A stretch of DNA of 64,000 nucleotides, from positions 394,079 through 458,078 of the forward strand of contig DRFI01000023.1 in the NCBI GenBank assembly GCA_011050675.1, written 5' to 3'. The notes beneath the pieces are model-generated. The model made no database searches. It saw only the letters and a program-made list of their open reading frames with translations, and was not told where the DNA came from. The translations under genes were made by a program, and so were the position numbers. This document shows, in pieces, positions 18,148-27,447 of the stretch (position 1 is the first letter of the stretch; every line of letters starts with the position of its first letter). Source of the stretch: Maribacter sp. (lineage in GTDB: Bacteria; Bacteroidota; Bacteroidia; Flavobacteriales; Flavobacteriaceae).

Positions 18148-19266
18148 ATGAAAAATAGTATTGTAATACTACTAGCCGGAATCTTATTATTCAGTTGTAA
18201 CACTAAACCGGAAGGCTTTACCCTTAATGGGAAATTAAGAGGAGAAATGACCGATGGCACTCGCGTTTTCCTTAAGAAAATTGGAGAAAACAATCAACCT
18301 ATAGAAGTAGACACTGCTACTACAACCAATGGTGAATTTACTTTTTCAGGGAAGTCTGATATACCTGAACTACATTATATTTTCGTTGAACAATTACCTG
18401 GATATACAGCGGTAATCTTGGAAAACGGAGAAATACAGTTTAGTGCACAAAGAGACAGTATGGGTTTTGCTGAAATCAGCGGAACATTTCAAAATGATTC
18501 TTTTTCCGATTATATGGAACAATCAAGAGAAATCTCTCAACAGGCTCAATCTATTCAGCAGGACATGAAAGCAGCATCTGGCGAAGCTGCACTAGCACTT
18601 CAAGATGAAATGAAGGAATTGCAAGAGGAATACAAGACTTTTGAGCTAGACTACGTTAAAAGTCACCCTAACGCTTTAATATCTGCACTTGTACTGGATA
18701 GAGCTGTTGCAACAAAAGCGGTTAGCCTTGAAGAAGTTGAAGAAATCTACAAGACTTTATCTGAAGAAATCAAAAATTCTAAACCAGGAAAACAAATTCT
18801 TGATGGAATTGAAAAATTAAAAGCTTCTGAAGCTGCAGGAAAAAATTCTAGTATCGGTGCAAAAGCACCTGATTTTTCTGGACCAAGTCCTGATGGTAGC
18901 GTAATCGCTCTTAAAGATGTTATGGGAAAAGTAACATTAATTGACTTTTGGGCAGGATGGTGCAGACCTTGTAGAGCTGAAAACCCAAACATTGTTGCTG
19001 TTTACAATAAATACCACGATAAAGGCTTAAATGTTTTAGGTGTTTCTTTAGACAGAACAGAAGAGGCTTGGAAAAAAGCAATTGCAGAAGATGGTTTAGA
19101 ATGGAACCACATTTCTAACATTGCATATTTTGACGATAAAATTGCTAAATTATATAATGTAGAAGCTATACCCGCTGCATTCTTATTAGATGAGAACGGT
19201 GTTATTGTAGCTAAAAATTTAAGAGGTCCCGCCTTAGAAGCGAAAGTGGCAGAGTTACTGAATTAG
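18148..19266 (+). CDS. DUF4369/TlpA-like thiol-disulfide lipoprotein
   Basis: Lipoprotein signal peptide with lipobox LLFSC; after it comes a DUF4369-type beta domain (TLNGKLRGEMTDGTRVFLKK, residues ~25-120), a helical linker, and a C-terminal thioredoxin domain of the AhpC/TSA-TlpA type starting IGAKAPDFSGPSPDG. The active site WCRPC is intact, and the cis-Pro loop reads YNVEAIPAAFLLD. It likely reduces or exchanges disulfides in the periplasm, attached to a membrane. The ATG at 18148 is preferred over the in-frame GTG at 18139 because it gives the standard MKNSIVILLAG signal. It is flanked by terminators on both sides and so is monocistronic. Confidence 0.9.
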   Translation: MKNSIVILLAGILLFSCNTKPEGFTLNGKLRGEMTDGTRVFLKKIGENNQPIEVDTATTTNGEFTFSGKSDIPELHYIFVEQLPGYTAVILENGEIQFSAQRDSMGFAEISGTFQNDSFSDYMEQSREISQQAQSIQQDMKAASGEAALALQDEMKELQEEYKTFELDYVKSHPNALISALVLDRAVATKAVSLEEVEEIYKTLSEEIKNSKPGKQILDGIEKLKASEAAGKNSSIGAKAPDFSGPSPDGSVIALKDVMGKVTLIDFWAGWCRPCRAENPNIVAVYNKYHDKGLNVLGVSLDRTEEAWKKAIAEDGLEWNHISNIAYFDDKIAKLYNVEAIPAAFLLDENGVIVAKNLRGPALEAKVAELLN

Positions 19267-19290
19267 ATTTTAAAATTAAGTACATAAAAA

Positions 19291-19321
19291 AGCCCGAACA
19301 ATGTTGTTCGGGCTTTTTTTA
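19291..19321. terminator. Bidirectional Rho-independent terminator
   Basis: An 11-bp stem (AGCCCGAACAA with TTGTTCGGGCT) with a 2-base gap has A-runs on the left and T-runs on the right, so it can end the TlpA gene on plus and the propeller lipoprotein on minus. Confidence 0.92.
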
Positions 19322-19339
19322 TAAGTGTATAACATCTAA

Positions 19340-20998
19340 TTAAAATGCTCCTCGAACATCTCTAAAAGTACCTTCTACCGTTGTATTTGAACCCCTATTA
19401 ACACTTCCAAAGATATTTACAACTGAATCGTCACCGATGAATTCTATAGTAGCTCCTTCATTTAGAACTAAATCACCATAAATAGTTAAATTACCTTCTA
19501 TTCTAAGTGTCGCCCCAGAGTTTATTGTAACGTTTCTTTGCCTATTGTTTCTACCTATTACAATAGTTCCGTTCATTTCGAACAAACCATCTGCGTTGAT
19601 GTTTACACCATCTTTCACAGTCCAAGAACCGCAAAGCAATAGATTACCACCAATATTTAGATTGTTGAATCTTTTTGAACCTCTATAGGCAAGGTCATCA
19701 CCCGTATTTACGTTCAAATTTGAACTTCCAGAATACGCGGTTAAATCTTCACAACGTGTTACCAAACTTTCATCTGGTCTATTCAATTTTATAATTTGAA
19801 ATCCTTTCTTACCTGAAGCGGCAAAAATGTAATCTCCTTTAGATGTCACGTAATTAATAGAACCTGTTAGTTCAATTACACCAACACCTACAGTATTACC
19901 ATCTTTACTTTCTGAAAGACTTAATCCGCCAGCACCATTCGCCATTAAAAGAACATCTTCATTAACCGCAACTCCATTAGTTACAATTTCGCCTGGTTCA
20001 GCATTTTCCGGATTCGATAATATTGGCAAGTATTCTACAAAACTACCAGAAGCAGCATTATATACTCCAGCTCCTTTCGTACCCTCGGCAACAACAATAT
20101 TTTCATTTGAAAAATCTAATGTACGCTTGGCATCTATACCAAAATCAGATTCAATATTTATACTTCTAGTTACATTTAAATTTTGATCTAAGAAAGTAAC
20201 ACCTTGCGCAGCATCTAAAACAGCAATTTCAGTACCACTATAAGCTACAGAACGTAAATCTGCAAAAGCAGCCTCGTTCAAGGCACTCAAATCATTTTTA
20301 TCATAAACCACAACAAATCCATCTTGACCACTAGTTACAATAACTTTGTTATCAACAATGCGAACATCTGTAGCGTTAAATCCTTCTTGAAAACCATAAG
20401 TAATGTCAGAAGTATTCATTCTACCACCACTAACAGCTATTTTAGCAATTAGAGAATTTGCCGTCGCTGTAACTGATTGTTCTGAATCTACACCACCAGC
20501 AACATATACATACCCATTATCATAGGCAATTGAATTTAAATCTGCATTTGTGTAATACAATCTAGAAGTAACTCTAGGATCGGTTGGATCACTAATATCT
20601 ATTACATCGATGGCACCAACATAGTCTTCACCGACAGTATTGTAGGATACATAACCATAATCACCATCTAAGGCAACATGGGTTGCCGCTAAATTTTCAC
20701 CATTAGCAAATGATGGAGGTGAAATTTGAGCAACTAAAGAAAGTGGATAGTCACCAGCTTCCTCCGTTTTTCCAGTAAGATTAAATCTTTTAGCCGTTGC
20801 TATTGGATCTTCGTAAATATCAAGAACACCAGCGCGCTCAAAGCTTACGCTATTGTCTAATTTTGACTGATTGGTTTCATTAACCAAGTTATCTTCTGGA
20901 TTTTCAAAAACTGTAGTTTCATCACTACAACTTGCTACAAAAAAAGTAACAGCTATGGCCATAAGCCAAGTTTTTTTGATAGATAGGGTTGATTTCAT
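19340..20998 (-). CDS. LVIVD-repeat beta-propeller lipoprotein with C-terminal bactofilin-like beta solenoid
   Basis: Signal peptide with lipobox FVASC followed by Ser-Asp-Glu, an acidic stretch after the Cys that in Bacteroidota can direct lipoproteins to the cell surface. Residues ~70-410 contain LVIVD/propeller-type repeats (GDYGYVSYN, GAIDVIDISDPTDPRV, GYVYVAGGV, GDYIFAASGKKGFQIIKL). The last ~110 residues change style to a repeating solenoid of short strands (GGNLLLCGSWTVKDGV, NINADGLFEMNGTIVIG, LRIEGNLTIYGDLVLNEGATIEF), like a polymer-forming bactofilin domain. Role unknown, perhaps surface adhesion. I use the ATG at 20998 rather than the one 7 codons upstream because it gives the canonical basic start of the signal peptide. 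Confidence 0.75.
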   Translation of the reverse strand: MKSTLSIKKTWLMAIAVTFFVASCSDETTVFENPEDNLVNETNQSKLDNSVSFERAGVLDIYEDPIATAKRFNLTGKTEEAGDYPLSLVAQISPPSFANGENLAATHVALDGDYGYVSYNTVGEDYVGAIDVIDISDPTDPRVTSRLYYTNADLNSIAYDNGYVYVAGGVDSEQSVTATANSLIAKIAVSGGRMNTSDITYGFQEGFNATDVRIVDNKVIVTSGQDGFVVVYDKNDLSALNEAAFADLRSVAYSGTEIAVLDAAQGVTFLDQNLNVTRSINIESDFGIDAKRTLDFSNENIVVAEGTKGAGVYNAASGSFVEYLPILSNPENAEPGEIVTNGVAVNEDVLLMANGAGGLSLSESKDGNTVGVGVIELTGSINYVTSKGDYIFAASGKKGFQIIKLNRPDESLVTRCEDLTAYSGSSNLNVNTGDDLAYRGSKRFNNLNIGGNLLLCGSWTVKDGVNINADGLFEMNGTIVIGRNNRQRNVTINSGATLRIEGNLTIYGDLVLNEGATIEFIGDDSVVNIFGSVNRGSNTTVEGTFRDVRGAF

Positions 20999-21125
20999 GT
21001 TTAATTCGGGTTTCAGCAATAACGACCCCTAGTGTGTGATTGTTGTCTATACCCAGAGAAAACCGATGAAATGCACTATATCTCAGGTCATTTTATCAAA
21101 GATTCTTAAAATCTTTGACAAAAGC

Positions 21126-21776
21126 TTAAATTTTACCCATTTTACCAAGAACAAATAGTAGAATAATTGGAAGTGCTAATAACCCAACCATTAGCGTTTC
21201 GGTTTGTAAAAGACTAGGCATAAATAATAATGTACAGGCATAACCACCAATTGCGCCACCAAAGTGTGCTGTATGACCAATATTGCCCAACCGCTTTTTC
21301 ATTCCATAAATAGAATAAAGCAAATAACCGATACCAACGATATACGCAGGAACCGGAATAGGAATAAACATTATTCCCAATTGCATAGTTGGTTGCAATA
21401 GTATAGCGGCATACAAAATTCCTGTAACCGCACCACTTGCGCCTACAGCAGAATAATATGGCTCATCTTTATGAAAACTCAACGCCAATAAACTACCACC
21501 TATAAGACTAACCGCATAAATAACTAAAAACTGAATGGTACCAAACCAATTTATAACCACACCCGCAAAGAAATATAGCGTAAGCATGTTGAATAATAAA
21601 TGCGAAACATCTACATGTAAAAAACCAGATGTTGCCATACGTTCTTTCTGCCCTGCCTTGATTGCTCCAATACTAAATTTGTAACGCTCAAAAAAAGTAG
21701 TATCACTAAATCCCTTCATTGATACTAATACATTTGCCGCAATTATTGCTATGGTCGCTATATCAAGGTTATACAT
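21126..21776 (-). CDS. Rhomboid family intramembrane serine protease
   Basis: Cleaves membrane proteins within the bilayer. The catalytic Ser114 lies in GASGAVTG and the catalytic His171 in GHTAHFGGAIGG; the family's HLLFN segment (residues 59-63) is also present. Six hydrophobic segments fit the minimal rhomboid core at 216 residues. Substrates are unknown. A minus-strand -7 element lies 22 bases upstream of the ATG, overlapping the region that drives the divergent acyltransferase. Confidence 0.92.
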   Translation of the reverse strand: MYNLDIATIAIIAANVLVSMKGFSDTTFFERYKFSIGAIKAGQKERMATSGFLHVDVSHLLFNMLTLYFFAGVVINWFGTIQFLVIYAVSLIGGSLLALSFHKDEPYYSAVGASGAVTGILYAAILLQPTMQLGIMFIPIPVPAYIVGIGYLLYSIYGMKKRLGNIGHTAHFGGAIGGYACTLLFMPSLLQTETLMVGLLALPIILLFVLGKMGKI

Positions 21777-21797
21777 TATCTGTCATTTATTTGGCGT

Positions 21798-21805
21798 CAA
21801 ATATA
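21798..21805 (-). promoter_or_regulatory. -7 element for the rhomboid gene
   Basis: The minus strand reads TATATTTG; the expected start is near 21792, 16 bases ahead of the ATG at 21776. It sits 2 bp from the -7 element of the divergent gene. Confidence 0.5.
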
Positions 21806-21807
21806 AC

Positions 21808-21815
21808 TATATTTG
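21808..21815 (+). promoter_or_regulatory. -7 element for the acyltransferase gene; decides its start
   Basis: TATATTTG fits TAnnTTTG. An in-frame TTG at 21813 falls inside this element, so the real start must be the ATG at 21834. A TTTG at 21790-21793 is a possible -33 at a short spacing of 14. Confidence 0.55.
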
Positions 21816-21833
21816 CCCATAATTTTTTTGAGA

Positions 21834-22730
21834 ATGCAACTATTGGCCTTTGTTTTGATTTACCCATTTCTATGGGTGGTTTCCATTTTGCCACATCGCT
21901 TATTTTACGGATTATCTGATATTGCTTGTTTTTTTATCTACCGTGTTTTTGGTTATCGAAGAAAAGTGGTACAAGAAAACCTAAACTTGGTTTTCCCCGA
22001 AAAATCACAAGAAGAAATTCATAGAATTGAAAAAGACTTCTATAAGCATCTTTGTGATATGTTCTTAGAGATGGTAAAGACGATGAACTTAAGTAAGGAT
22101 GCCGTTGCAAAAAAGTATAAAGTTGTAAACCCAGAAGTTTTACTTGAGATAGAAAAAGAGCGCAGTATAATTATCTTATGTGCGCACTATGCAAATTGGG
22201 AATGGAACGTAAGCATAAACAATTACGTAAACTCCAAAGGGTATGCGGTTTATCAAAAAATAAATAATTCTTATTTTGACAATTTTATTAGAAAAGTAAG
22301 AGCACGTTGGAACACTACTTTAATTACCCAAGGCCAAACAGCTAAAACGGTTATTCTTAATTTCAGAAATAATGTACGCGCTACTTATGGTATGGTAAGC
22401 GATCAATCGCCACAAGCACATAGAGCTCATTACTGGACCGATTTTATGGGAATAACAGTTCCTATTTTCAATGGTGGAGAAGCATTAGCTAGAAAAACAG
22501 GATTAGCTACAGTATTTTTAAAAGTAAGCAAAGTAAAACGAGGTCACTATAAAGCTGAATTTATACCAATAGCAATAAATAGTAAGGAAACCAAAGAACA
22601 CGAAATAACAGATACCTTTTTAAGGCTTACTGAAGAACAGATAAAAGACCAACCGGAATATTATTTATGGACTCACAAACGCTGGAAACATAGAGGTAAG
22701 AAACCCGCAGCTTTTGCCGAAGTAAGTTAA
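21834..22730 (+). CDS. Lipid A biosynthesis-type acyltransferase (LpxL/HtrB family)
   Basis: Membrane-bound acyltransferase that adds a secondary acyl chain to a lipid A precursor or related lipid. The catalytic HX4(D/E) motif is CAHYANWEWN, and the downstream block DQSPQAHRAHYWTDFMGITVPIFNGGEALARKTG matches the family's substrate site. A single N-terminal membrane helix (LAFVLIYPFLWVVSILP) anchors it to the inner membrane. At 298 residues it is of normal length. An upstream TTG would add seven residues but lies inside the promoter. A bidirectional terminator closes the gene. Confidence 0.88.
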   Translation: MQLLAFVLIYPFLWVVSILPHRLFYGLSDIACFFIYRVFGYRRKVVQENLNLVFPEKSQEEIHRIEKDFYKHLCDMFLEMVKTMNLSKDAVAKKYKVVNPEVLLEIEKERSIIILCAHYANWEWNVSINNYVNSKGYAVYQKINNSYFDNFIRKVRARWNTTLITQGQTAKTVILNFRNNVRATYGMVSDQSPQAHRAHYWTDFMGITVPIFNGGEALARKTGLATVFLKVSKVKRGHYKAEFIPIAINSKETKEHEITDTFLRLTEEQIKDQPEYYLWTHKRWKHRGKKPAAFAEVS

Positions 22731-22742
22731 TATAATAAAAAG

Positions 22743-22778
22743 AAAAACCGGAAACAGTTAAACTGCTTCCGGTTTTTT
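22743..22778. terminator. Bidirectional terminator between the acyltransferase and glmM
   Basis: Stem CCGGAA with TTCCGG is extended by CAG/CTG across one mismatch, with an A-run on the left and T-run on the right. Confidence 0.85.
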
Positions 22779-22799
22779 ATGCTTCTTGTATTTTAAAAT

Positions 22800-24188
22800 T
22801 TACAATCCTGCTATAGATTTTATTTCTTCAATAATTCTATCTGCCAATTCATCAGCTTCAGTTTGACTTTTAGCTTCTGTATAAATTCTTATTATTGGCT
22901 CTGTATTCGATTTACGAAGATGTACCCAATTTTCCGCAAAATCGATTTTTACACCATCAATAGTAGATAATTCTTCATCAGCATACTTTTCAGCCATAGA
23001 TTTTAAAATACCATCCACATCTAAACCTGGTGTCAATTGTATTTTCTTTTTGCTCATAAAATAGCTTGGATAGCTAGCTCTTAGTTCAGCTACTGTACCG
23101 CCCTTTTCTGCCATAAGCATTAAGAATAGCGCAGTACCAACTAAAGAATCGCGACCATAATGACTTTCTGGGTAAATAATACCTCCATTACCTTCGCCTC
23201 CAATAATTGCATTATTGGCTTTCATTTTAGTAACCACATTTACTTCACCTACTGCGGCAGCTTCATAAGTACCACCATGCTTTTGAGTGATATCTCTTAA
23301 TGCACGTGAAGAGGAAAGGTTAGAAACAGTGTTCCCTTTTGTTTTCCCTAAAACATAATCTGCACAAGCTACTAATGTATATTCTTCCCCAAACATTTCG
23401 CCATCATTACTAATAAAGGCTAAACGGTCAACATCTGGATCTACCACAATACCGAAATCTGCTTTTTCCTTAACAACTAATTCACTGATATCCTTTAAGT
23501 GCTCTTTTAAAGGTTCTGGATTATGAGGAAAATGACCTGTTGGTTTACAATATAGCTCAACAACTTCTACTCCAAATTCTTTTAAAAGTTTAGGTATTGC
23601 AATTCCTCCTGTAGAATTCACACCATCCACTACGACTTTAAATTTCGCCTTTTTCACTACTTCAGCATCAACTAAAGAAAGGTTTAAAACTTCATCTATA
23701 TGAATATCAATGTAACTATCGTTTCTGTTTATTACTCCAAGATCATCAACATCAGAGAAATCGAAATCTTCTTTTTCTGCAATTTCTAAAATTTTAGCGC
23801 CTTGTGCAGCATCAAGAAATTCTCCTTTCTCATTTAATAATTTAAGGGCATTCCATTGTTTTGGATTATGACTTGCCGTCAATATTATTCCACCATCGGC
23901 ATTTTCCATCGGCACCGCTATTTCAACTGTTGGTGTTGTTGATAGATCTAAATCAACCACATCAATTCCTAAACCTATTAAAGTAGAAACTACAAGGTTC
24001 TGAATCATTTCCCCAGACAAACGAGCATCACGACCAATTACAACTTTCAACTTATCCTTTTTAGAATAATCCTTTAACCAGATTCCGTAAGATGCCGCAA
24101 ACTTGACAGCATCGATCGGAGTAAGATTATCTCCTGGCTTACCTCCAATTGTTCCTCGTATTCCTGAAATAGATTTTATTAGTGTCAT
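22800..24188 (-). CDS. glmM: Phosphoglucosamine mutase
   Basis: Converts glucosamine-6-phosphate to glucosamine-1-phosphate for UDP-GlcNAc, peptidoglycan and lipid A. Four alpha-D-phosphohexomutase loops are present: the phosphoserine loop TASHNP with Ser106, the Mg-binding DPDVDRLAF, the sugar-binding GEGNGGIIYPESHYGRDS, and the phosphate-binding RKSNTEPIIRIY. Length 462 is usual for Bacteroidota. Phosphomannomutase activity cannot be excluded from sequence alone, but the GEGNGG loop and N-terminal SGIRGTIGG agree with GlmM. The gene is transcribed alone from its own promoter. Confidence 0.9.
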   Translation of the reverse strand: MTLIKSISGIRGTIGGKPGDNLTPIDAVKFAASYGIWLKDYSKKDKLKVVIGRDARLSGEMIQNLVVSTLIGLGIDVVDLDLSTTPTVEIAVPMENADGGIILTASHNPKQWNALKLLNEKGEFLDAAQGAKILEIAEKEDFDFSDVDDLGVINRNDSYIDIHIDEVLNLSLVDAEVVKKAKFKVVVDGVNSTGGIAIPKLLKEFGVEVVELYCKPTGHFPHNPEPLKEHLKDISELVVKEKADFGIVVDPDVDRLAFISNDGEMFGEEYTLVACADYVLGKTKGNTVSNLSSSRALRDITQKHGGTYEAAAVGEVNVVTKMKANNAIIGGEGNGGIIYPESHYGRDSLVGTALFLMLMAEKGGTVAELRASYPSYFMSKKKIQLTPGLDVDGILKSMAEKYADEELSTIDGVKIDFAENWVHLRKSNTEPIIRIYTEAKSQTEADELADRIIEEIKSIAGL

Positions 24189-24209
24189 ATACTCTTAATA
24201 AGTTTTTTG

Positions 24210-24217
24210 CAAATATA
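24210..24217 (-). promoter_or_regulatory. -7 element for glmM
   Basis: The minus strand reads TATATTTG, 22 bases upstream of the ATG. Confidence 0.5.
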
Positions 24218-24283
24218 AAGGTATCATACTTATCACTATAGCCCTTCTTTGTAAATTCGATTTATGAAGCATAATTTAGTTCA

Positions 24284-24880
24284 ATGAATTTTTTAGCCCA
24301 TATTTACCTGTCTTTTAACGATAAAGAAATCACCATCGGTAATTTTATTGCCGACAGTATACGTGCCAATAAATTTCAGCATTTGCCCATTAAAGTGCAG
24401 AAAGGCATAAAGCTTCATCGATTTATTGATACGTATACAGATTCCCACGCCATACCAAAAATTAGCAGCAAAAGACTTCATGCAAACTACAGTCATTATA
24501 GTAGGGTAATCGTTGATATCTACTACGATCATTTTCTTGCTAAAAACTGGTCTAAATATTCTGATATTCCACTAGATGTTTTTGTTGATGATTTTTATGA
24601 TCTCTTAGAAGACAATTATGAAATTTTACCAGAAGGAGTAAAAAGAATGATGCCCTATATGATAGCTGATAATTGGATATTCAACTACTCCAAAATGGAT
24701 GGTATTGCACGTGTACTAAATGGCATGAACCGTAGAACAAAAAACAAATCTAAAATGAATTTTGCCATTTTAGACCTTGAAGAACATTACGATGAATTCG
24801 AAAAAGAATTTACTGAGTTTTTTGAGGAACTTATTACGTTTTCGAAACATAAATACGTTTCCTTAACTACAAAAAAATAA
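24284..24880 (+). CDS. Acyl carrier protein phosphodiesterase (AcpH family)
   Basis: AcpH (DUF479) removes 4'-phosphopantetheine from holo-ACP. The N-terminal MNFLAHIYLSFNDKEITIGNFIAD holds the conserved His and Asp; RFIDTYTDSHAI and SRVIVDIYYDHFLAKNW give the other metal-binding positions. At 198 residues the length matches E. coli AcpH (193). It is a single-gene unit between divergent glmM and the gamma-glutamyltransferase gene 63 bp downstream. Confidence 0.87.
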   Translation: MNFLAHIYLSFNDKEITIGNFIADSIRANKFQHLPIKVQKGIKLHRFIDTYTDSHAIPKISSKRLHANYSHYSRVIVDIYYDHFLAKNWSKYSDIPLDVFVDDFYDLLEDNYEILPEGVKRMMPYMIADNWIFNYSKMDGIARVLNGMNRRTKNKSKMNFAILDLEEHYDEFEKEFTEFFEELITFSKHKYVSLTTKK

Positions 24881-24943
24881 TATTTTTATTACTATATACC
24901 AATGCTTTATATATTATTACTTAAATAATTAATACAACTTACT

Positions 24944-26635
24944 ATGAACCAACTAAAACTATTATTTACGCTGACAATATTGCTAGTATTAAGCAGTTGT
25001 AAAGAGAATTCGGCAACACCAACAGGCACTGTTACCGATAATGCAATGGTAGTATCTGCTAGAGAAGAAGCTTCTAAAATTGGTAGTGATATCATGCAAA
25101 AAGGAGGTAACGCTTTCGATGCAATGGTTGGCACGCAATTAGCTCTTGCTGTGGCATACCCACGAGCAGGAAATATTGGCGGTGGAGGATTCATGGTTTA
25201 CCGAAATGCAAATGGTGAAATTGGCTCTTTAGATTTTAGGGAGAAAGCACCAAAATCTGCTTATAGAGATATGTATTTGGATTCTTTAGGTAATGTAATA
25301 CCTGATTTGAGCACATTAGGCGCTACTTCTGTTGGCGTGCCCGGTTCAGTTGCTGGTATTTTAGAAGTACATAAGAAATTAGGGAAACTTCCTTTAAAGG
25401 ACATTTTTGACCCTGTAATTGCCATGGCCGAAAATGGTGTTGCAGTTACTGCCAAGCAAGCTGAAATGCTTGACAATTATCGTGAGGTTTTTATTAAAGT
25501 AAATAGTGATAGTTCAAAATTTGCCTCAACTTACAAAGTAGGTGATATTATTAAGTACCCTAAACTCGCACAAACACTTCGTACAATTGCCAAAAAAGGA
25601 AGAGATGGTTTTTACAAAGGTGAAATTGCTCAAAAATTAGCAAGCTTCATTCAAGCAAATGGCGGATTTGTAACCGAAGAAGATTTAGAAGATTACCAGG
25701 CTGTTTGGAGAAAGCCAGTTACATTTAAATATAGAGATTTAAATATCATTTCAATGAGTCCTCCAAGTAGCGGTGGTGTTACTATGAATCAGATTTTTAA
25801 AATGATCGAACCTTATGATATCGCCTCTTTCGGTCATAATTCCGAAAAAACTATACAACTATTCACTGAAGCATCGCGACGTGCCTATGCTGATAGGAAT
25901 TACTATTTAGGGGACCCTGATTTTGTTGAAATTCCTTTAGATGTTTTACTTGATGACGAATACATGAAAGAAAGAATGTCCGATTTCTCTTTTGAGAAAG
26001 CTACAAAGTCAGACGATGTTTCTCACGGGCAAGTAGAAATTGTGGAAAGCATGGAAACAACCCACTACTCTATAATTGATACAGAAGGTAATGCAGTTTC
26101 TGTGACTACAACGTTAAATGGTAATTTTGGCTCTAAACTTTATTCTGATGAACTTGGTTTCTTCCTTAATAACGAAATGGACGATTTTAGCTCGAAAGCC
26201 GGCATACCCAACATGTTTGGTCTTATAGGTGCTGAAGCTAATAGTATTGTGGCAGATAAGAGAATGCTTAGCAGCATGACACCAACCATTGTAGAACGCG
26301 ATGGCAAATTATGGATGGTTGTTGGCACACCAGGTGGTTCCACTATTATTACCGCAGTTGCACAAACAATTTTAAACGGATATGAATTTAAAATGAGCAT
26401 GCAAGATGCTGTGAATGCCCCACGTTTCCACCATCAATGGCTACCAGATGTTGTTGTTTTTGAACCCAACGGATTTTCCTCTATACTGAAAGACGATTTA
26501 AAGGCTAAAGGTTATATCATAAACGAAGAAAGAACTCCAATTATAGGCAAAGTAGACGCCATTAGAGTACTACCTAACGGCAAACTTGAAGGTGGTGCAG
26601 ATAAACGAGGTGATGATGCCGCAGTTGGGTTTTAG
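24944..26635 (+). CDS. ggt: Gamma-glutamyltransferase (glutathione hydrolase) lipoprotein
   Basis: Cleaves gamma-glutamyl bonds (for example in glutathione) and self-processes into two subunits. The nucleophile is Thr372 in METTHYSIID, the expected N-terminus of the small subunit; downstream NNEMDDFS, SSMTPTIV and GTPGGSTIITAV match the active site and glycine-rich oxyanion region. In the large subunit, GGNAFDAMVGTQLAL, GGGGFMVYRN and DFREKAP are family blocks. The signal peptide ends VLSSC, making it a lipoprotein; many homologues are free periplasmic enzymes. Length 563 is typical. Confidence 0.95.
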   Translation: MNQLKLLFTLTILLVLSSCKENSATPTGTVTDNAMVVSAREEASKIGSDIMQKGGNAFDAMVGTQLALAVAYPRAGNIGGGGFMVYRNANGEIGSLDFREKAPKSAYRDMYLDSLGNVIPDLSTLGATSVGVPGSVAGILEVHKKLGKLPLKDIFDPVIAMAENGVAVTAKQAEMLDNYREVFIKVNSDSSKFASTYKVGDIIKYPKLAQTLRTIAKKGRDGFYKGEIAQKLASFIQANGGFVTEEDLEDYQAVWRKPVTFKYRDLNIISMSPPSSGGVTMNQIFKMIEPYDIASFGHNSEKTIQLFTEASRRAYADRNYYLGDPDFVEIPLDVLLDDEYMKERMSDFSFEKATKSDDVSHGQVEIVESMETTHYSIIDTEGNAVSVTTTLNGNFGSKLYSDELGFFLNNEMDDFSSKAGIPNMFGLIGAEANSIVADKRMLSSMTPTIVERDGKLWMVVGTPGGSTIITAVAQTILNGYEFKMSMQDAVNAPRFHHQWLPDVVVFEPNGFSSILKDDLKAKGYIINEERTPIIGKVDAIRVLPNGKLEGGADKRGDDAAVGF

Positions 26636-26709
26636 ACTCGTCTAAATAACATTTTTATATTGAATCGAACATTTTATATATATTTATTAATGAATTATTT
26701 AAGTAGTAT

Positions 26710-27411
26710 ATGCTAAAGAAATTATTTAAGTTTTTAGGTATTGTTATTTTACTCCTGATTATTGCATATGGAGTCTTGTATTATCTCTATAATAAACCAA
26801 TACCTACGGGGGAATCTGGTCCTGAAGCAGATGCATTAGCGTATAGAATGTTAGATGCTTTAAACTACAAGGATTTCAATAACACCAAAATACTGGAATG
26901 GTCTTTTCGCGGGGATCATCACTATAAATGGGATAAAGAAAAAGAAATTGTTACTGTAAGGTGGGATAATATAATCGTTCATTTAGATTTAATCACTCCT
27001 CAATCAAGTATAGCAACAGTAAACAATGTAACAACTTCTTATGAGGAGACGCAAAATTTAATTGAGAAAGCACAAAACTATTTTAATAATGACTCGTTTT
27101 GGTTAGTTGCTCCATTTAAAGCATTTGATCGCGGTACCGAACGGTATTTAGTAGATATGGAAGATGGCTCAGAAGCCCTTTTAGTTACTTACACTCTAGG
27201 TGGCGACACTCCTGGCGATTCTTACCTATGGATTATAGAACCAAGCGGTAGACCCAAAAGTTTTAAACTATGGACTCAAATAATTCCTATTGGTGGCGTA
27301 GAAGCTTCTTGGGAAGAATGGACTGAAACAGAAAGTGGCGTTATCCTACCTACTCTTCACAAACTTGGACCATTTTCTATATCCATGGGAGAAGTCAAAG
27401 GACTTAAATAA
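26710..27411 (+). CDS. Membrane-anchored conserved protein of unknown function
   Basis: I do not recognise the family. An uncleaved N-terminal helix (FLGIVILLLIIAYGVLYYL, residues 8-26) anchors a soluble domain rich in Trp and beta strands (ILEWSFRGDHHYKWDKEKEIVTVRWDN; DSYLWIIEPSGRPKSFKLWT). The pattern of aromatic strands recalls LolA-like or lipid-binding folds, but that is only a visual impression. The gene lies 74 bp after ggt and 36 bp before the LURP-one-like gene in the same direction, so the three could form a transcript. No cysteine or catalytic signature is visible. Confidence 0.6.
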   Translation: MLKKLFKFLGIVILLLIIAYGVLYYLYNKPIPTGESGPEADALAYRMLDALNYKDFNNTKILEWSFRGDHHYKWDKEKEIVTVRWDNIIVHLDLITPQSSIATVNNVTTSYEETQNLIEKAQNYFNNDSFWLVAPFKAFDRGTERYLVDMEDGSEALLVTYTLGGDTPGDSYLWIIEPSGRPKSFKLWTQIIPIGGVEASWEEWTETESGVILPTLHKLGPFSISMGEVKGLK

Positions 27412-27447
27412 TTTACAGTAAAAGAATTCAACCACTAAAAATTAATA

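Noticed and set aside
21813-21833. Upstream TTG start for the acyltransferase
   Set aside because: It lies inside the TATATTTG promoter element.
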